Source of the DNA: Nostoc sp. FACHB-110
GTDB lineage: Bacteria; Cyanobacteriota; Cyanobacteriia; Cyanobacteriales; Nostocaceae
NCBI RefSeq assembly: GCF_014697425.1
Contig: NZ_JACJRU010000031.1
Location: 25,572-89,571 of the forward strand
Reading direction: 5' to 3'
Length of the DNA: 64,000 nucleotides
A program made the translations under genes and the position numbers. The notes under the pieces are model-generated. The model had not been told where the DNA came from, did no database searches, and saw only the letters and a program-made list of their open reading frames with translations. The stretch's first letter is position 1, and the number at the start of each line of letters is the position of its first letter. Shown in pieces: positions 61,226-64,000 of the stretch.

Positions 61226-62347
61226 ATGCTGAAAAATTATCATATCACCAATCAAGCTCGAATTTTTACTGCATTAGTTTTAACTGGCATTTTATCTGTA
61301 GGCAGTGGATTAACACTGGTCAAAAGTGCTGCTGCTAACCCAGCCTTATCACCAGCAATTACTAACGAAGTTTCTACAGCCAAAGCTAAACCAAATCGCT
61401 TACCGCCTTCAGTTGCTAACGCCGTACTCAAAGATGCTGCAACCAAAGCCGGAGTATCTATTAGAGAATTACGAATTGTTGATTATAGTCAAAAAACTTG
61501 GCGTAATGGTTGCTTAGAACTACCGCAAGCAGATGAATTCTGCACCCAAGCATTAGTTCCCGGTTGGCAAGTTGTGGTTTCTCATAGCAGGCAAAAATGG
61601 ATTTATCACACTGATAAAAATGGAAGTTCTTTGCGTTTAGCGTCTGCAATCACCCCGTTAAATACCCAACTACCACGAAAAGTGAGAGATGCAGTTTTAA
61701 AACAGGCGCAAGAAATATCAGGTTTATCAGCGCGATCGCTCAGTATTATAGATTTTAAAACAACAGATTGGGCAGATGGATGCGATCGCTCCACACCTCC
61801 CTATCCTTGCGATCCCATTCTTGTTTCTGGTTGGCAAGTCACCGTAGGTGCAGCAAATCAGCGTTGGGTGTTCTTATCTGACAAAGATGGTTCACGTATC
61901 AAACTAGCGCAAAGCAATAACTCAACTAACATCGTTAAACCTGTACCAATTCCAGCTAGCGAATTACCACCACCCCTAGACCAAGGTGTCGTATTTCGCC
62001 ACATTTCTAGCGGCGGTTTTGCTGGCAGAACCTACGAAACAGTATTACGCGATGATGGAACGATAATTCGTGTACGCATTGGCGACGCTAATGATTCCGA
62101 ACGCAGTATCCGCCGTGTATCTCGCCAACAGGTGCAACAGTTTGAACAATTGCTACAACGCAACAAAAGGGAATTTAGAAATGTCACTTATCCAGCACCT
62201 AGCGGCGCGGCTGACTTTATTACCTACACTCTCACCAGCCGAGATGGTACAGTACAATACAACGATATTTCTCAAGATAGCCTACCCCAAAGTTTACGCC
62301 GAGTAGCTAATGCGTGGAATCAGCTTTTAGCTAATCAAGACTTATAA
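61226..62347 (+). CDS. Secreted protein with two tandem Trp/Cys repeats
   Basis: 373 residues with a signal peptide (ALVLTGILSVGSGLTLV, cleavage near SAAANPA). Two similar units of about 75 residues follow. Each starts with a helix (AVLKDAATKAGVS; AVLKQAQEISGLS) and then reads W..GC-(n)-C...GWQV.V......W....D..G. Each contains two cysteines, probably disulphide-linked. A third, different domain (about 255-373) has GGFAGRTYETVLRDDG. It is probably periplasmic. No known family was recognised; the repeat resembles bacterial inhibitor-like or binding modules. It ends 3 bp before the broken DUF4365 gene. Confidence 0.75.
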   Translation: MLKNYHITNQARIFTALVLTGILSVGSGLTLVKSAAANPALSPAITNEVSTAKAKPNRLPPSVANAVLKDAATKAGVSIRELRIVDYSQKTWRNGCLELPQADEFCTQALVPGWQVVVSHSRQKWIYHTDKNGSSLRLASAITPLNTQLPRKVRDAVLKQAQEISGLSARSLSIIDFKTTDWADGCDRSTPPYPCDPILVSGWQVTVGAANQRWVFLSDKDGSRIKLAQSNNSTNIVKPVPIPASELPPPLDQGVVFRHISSGGFAGRTYETVLRDDGTIIRVRIGDANDSERSIRRVSRQQVQQFEQLLQRNKREFRNVTYPAPSGAADFITYTLTSRDGTVQYNDISQDSLPQSLRRVANAWNQLLANQDL

Positions 62348-62350
62348 ATA

Positions 62351-62521
62351 ATGAGCCTCAGTACCCAACAAGAAGATTTTAGTTACGCTTATGTGTATGC
62401 CGTCACTGCAACTGCTGGCTACTCCCTGCAAGCAGCCACACGTAGGTTAGATAATAGCGGCATCGACGCTACAATCACCGTACCAGGAAGACTCAACTCC
62501 AAGCGTCTGCCAAGATTTGAC
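62351..62521 (+). pseudogene. Broken DUF4365 gene, N-terminal remnant
   Basis: About 57 codons starting MSLSTQQEDFSYAYVYAVTA, with SLQAATRRLDNSGIDATI and NSKRLPRFD, match the N-terminus of DUF4365 proteins (predicted nuclease-fold). The family continues with a VQVKCTS-like strand, but here the sequence enters the 3' end of a group II intron on the opposite strand near 62522-62530. The apparent reading frame to 62536 uses intron bases. No 3' remainder of the gene is seen beyond the intron. Confidence 0.75.
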
Positions 62522-62574
62522 CAAAAGAAGGGTTAGGGTCGATGCCCATATTACTATGGGACACCTCCCCTTCA

Positions 62575-62608
62575 GAACGTAGCGTGCGACTTTCACCGCA
62601 CTACGCTC
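62575..62608 (-). ncRNA. Group II intron domain V
   Basis: On the minus strand this 34-base unit reads GAGCGTAGTGCGGTGAAAGT continuing to CGCACGCTACGTTC. It keeps the catalytic AGC, the GTGAAAG loop region and full helical pairing of domain V. A domain VI-like hairpin (cccata/tatggg, 62545-62560) follows. Domain V appears intact. Confidence 0.85.
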
Positions 62609-63365
62609 CTAGTTTGACATCTACTAAATCAGGGTTAACCTGTTTTTCGGACTCACATCTTCTGCCATGATTGCTTTGATGTAGATGACATTCACGATGC
62701 AGTACTTCCAAATTATTGGCTTTCCAATTTGCATGGTTGCCATCTTTATGGTGTAGTTCTGCAATGTCACCCGAATAGAACATTAGACCGCAGTGGGCGC
62801 ACTTGTGATTCTGTTTCTTCAGGACTTTGTCCGTTATACCGTCGTAATTAGCATTTTCCCTTTTTGACCAGTACGCTAAGTCGCCATCGAACGGGGATTT
62901 TGTCCCAGTGACGTTGATAAACCTGCACGCTGCCCATTTTACGGATGGGAATGCTTTCTTCAAAACCTTGTTGGTTTGGTATCGGTCGTATCTTCCTTGT
63001 TTGCGGATGAATTTCCAAACCCAGTGGTTTAAACTCCACAGGTCGTGTTGACTCATATCACAGAATCGATGGTAATTTCTCCATCCACGAACTACCGCTT
63101 CGCATTTATCGATGCGTTCTTCGAGGGTGAATCGACTATCTTTCATTACTTCTTTCACTTTTGTCTTAATTCCTTTAAGGGATTTTTGACTCGGTGTAGA
63201 GATGAACTTGCCGTTGGGTTTAACACAAAAATTCCACCCAAGGAAGTCGAAACCATCGGTGCTTTTGACCACTTTGGTTTTGGCTTCTTTTACTTTTAAC
63301 CCCCTTGTTGCCAAGAATTGGTCAGCGAGTCCTTGGTTCGCCGATTTTCGAGTGAATCCTACCAA
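62601..63365 (-). pseudogene. Truncated intron-encoded protein: maturase X domain plus HNH endonuclease
   Basis: 254 residues remain, beginning FTRKSANQGLADQFLATRGL, which is just after where the YADD catalytic motif should be. A stop codon lies 12 bases upstream of the apparent TTG start, so the reverse transcriptase fingers and palm are gone. The X/maturase part (FDFLGWNFCVKPNGK, AVVRGWRNYHRF) and the C-terminal HNH endonuclease (HKCAHCGLMFYSGDIAELHHKDGNH, LHRECHLHQ) appear intact. It might still be able to assist splicing if translated, but cannot reverse-transcribe. Confidence 0.88.
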
Positions 63366-63891
63366 CTCTACCTGCTAAACCTTATTTAAGGGTTCCACAA
63401 CCTCATAGGGTTGAGGGTTGAAAGAGTCGTTTTATTCGTTCCTCAATCTAGTTGTTTTGTAGTTTTAGGTTCCCTCACTTCGCCCACGATTACCCAGAGT
63501 TGCATCTGCTGTATCCATCAGCGATACGGGTATATATCGTTGTTCTGCCTTGAGTTTGGCAGGAGGGCTTTGGACGCTTTTTCCGAGGGTTCGGCTGTTG
63601 CCTAACCGTGACTACTTGCCTGTACGAGTTACCCCCATCTCAGGTTTGTTTTCCTCGTCCTGTCCCCAGCTTCATTTTCAGAGTTTGTTCTCTGTCTATG
63701 TGGGCAGATTTGGCATCACGCCACTCCTAGCGGGTGAGACTTGCTTACTTTAGGTTTTCAGCGCACTCACACCAGATTGAAGTTATCCTTACTTTCTTTT
63801 AAGATTTTGGAAATCTAAGGCGGTGTAAGGACTCTAATTCCCATAGCTACAAACTATGTTTCATAGAAACGAACCGCACGGATACAAGCCT

Positions 63892-63906
63892 CGCCCTTCT
63901 AGGGCG
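63892..63906. repeat. Hairpin at the IS200/IS605 tnpA 3' end
   Basis: cgccct-tct-agggcg is a perfect six-pair hairpin overlapping the transposase stop codon. Subterminal hairpins of this kind are recognised by Y1 transposases at element ends. It is therefore a candidate right-end structure, and the flanking 63773-63890 may be the element's end region. Confidence 0.6.
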
Positions 63907-64000
63907 AATTTTGATTCTTAATATACGATTTCAAGACTTCAATCGGCGCTCCTCCCACAGAGCAAGCAAAGTAAGAAGGACTCCAGAGATGTTCTGCGTG
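63899..64000 (-). CDS. tnpA: IS200/IS605-family transposase TnpA, C-terminal part
   Basis: 33 codons from the window edge to a TAG: HAEHLWSPSYFACSVGGAPI then EVLKSYIKNQNSP. HLWSPSYFA..GGAP.E..K.YI matches the C-terminus of Y1-type IS200/IS605 transposases, which includes the helix that normally carries the catalytic Tyr (here SYI). The rest lies outside the window. It is oriented like the group II intron next to it, in the same mobile cluster. Confidence 0.85.
   Translation of the reverse strand, partial: HAEHLWSPSYFACSVGGAPIEVLKSYIKNQNSP

Larger units (their letters stand above)
62530..63772 (-). mobile_element. Group II intron, internally deleted
   Basis: Read on the minus strand, a GTGTGAGTGCG-type 5' end lies near 63772-63762. 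About 400 bp of structured, domain I-like RNA follow (63760-63380). Then comes a truncated maturase/endonuclease frame, and domains V and VI lie at 62545-62608. The boundaries are approximate. Only about 1.2 kb is present, against more than 2 kb for an intact ORF-containing intron, because the front part of the reverse transcriptase is missing. Confidence 0.75.

Noticed and set aside
63411..63753. Two overlapping plus-strand ORFs of 64 and 67 residues
   Set aside because: They lie antisense to the structured 5' part of the group II intron.

Overview
The window reads as chromosomal DNA of a filamentous, probably heterocyst-forming cyanobacterium (Nostocales). This is inferred from the many GCGATCGC-type palindromes, AT-rich intergenic DNA with short heptamer repeats, a XisI-family gene, a cyanobacteriochrome-type sensor kinase with an Rcp1-like partner, Uma2 nucleases and a LabA-type NYN protein. 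No rRNA operon, CRISPR array or decodable tRNA was found.

Layout. 1-10.5 kb: a zinc-ribbon-like protein, a two-gene unit of a membrane protein plus a membrane-associated Hsp70/actin-like ATPase, a MITE-like element with flanking direct repeats, a Thr/Gly-repeat secreted protein, a holin-like membrane protein, an ExbB/ExbD pair, a Cache-HAMP histidine kinase and a DUF1232 protein. 11-23 kb: an alpha/beta hydrolase, a large GH15 protein, a MazEF-like toxin-antitoxin pair, mgtE behind a structured leader, a dihaem oxidoreductase and pyrB. 23-31 kb: a translationally coupled three-gene phosphorelay (cyanobacteriochrome-type kinase, Rcp1-like regulator, hybrid kinase), then hisG, an OmpR-type regulator and pyrD. 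31-35 kb: a Ro60 (rsr) locus. 35-44 kb: xisI, a CHASE2 Ser/Thr kinase, an NYN protein, leuA, two Uma2 genes and a short recQ. 44-62 kb: pheS, surE, an MBL hydrolase, ribF, a MoxR ATPase, a GH13-CBM20 amylase, a site-2 protease, an aspartyl protease, a channel-like protein with flanking NAD-binding domains, a GH10-like protein and secreted or hypothetical proteins. 62.3-64 kb: a degraded mobile region with a broken DUF4365 gene, an internally deleted group II intron on the opposite strand and the end of an IS200/IS605 transposase.

The most interesting system is the Ro60 locus. rsr is flanked by three tRNA-like but non-decoding RNAs, two upstream and one downstream. All three have perfect or near-perfect acceptor and T-arm pairing. 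Where an anticodon arm would be, they carry a conserved hairpin (CTTGCC...GG-CGAAG...GGGTTATCG) that resembles the Ro-binding helix of Y RNAs. They are best explained as a family of tRNA-mimicking bacterial Y RNAs with the tRNA acceptor stem left open. The second RNA ends 37 bases before the rsr start codon.

Other points of interest are the DXCF-type cyanobacteriochrome kinase cascade, an intergenic-type heptamer repeat expressed in frame inside a kinase ATPase domain, a possible ribosome-binding-site-sequestering leader on mgtE, two MITE-like elements and the internally deleted group II intron.
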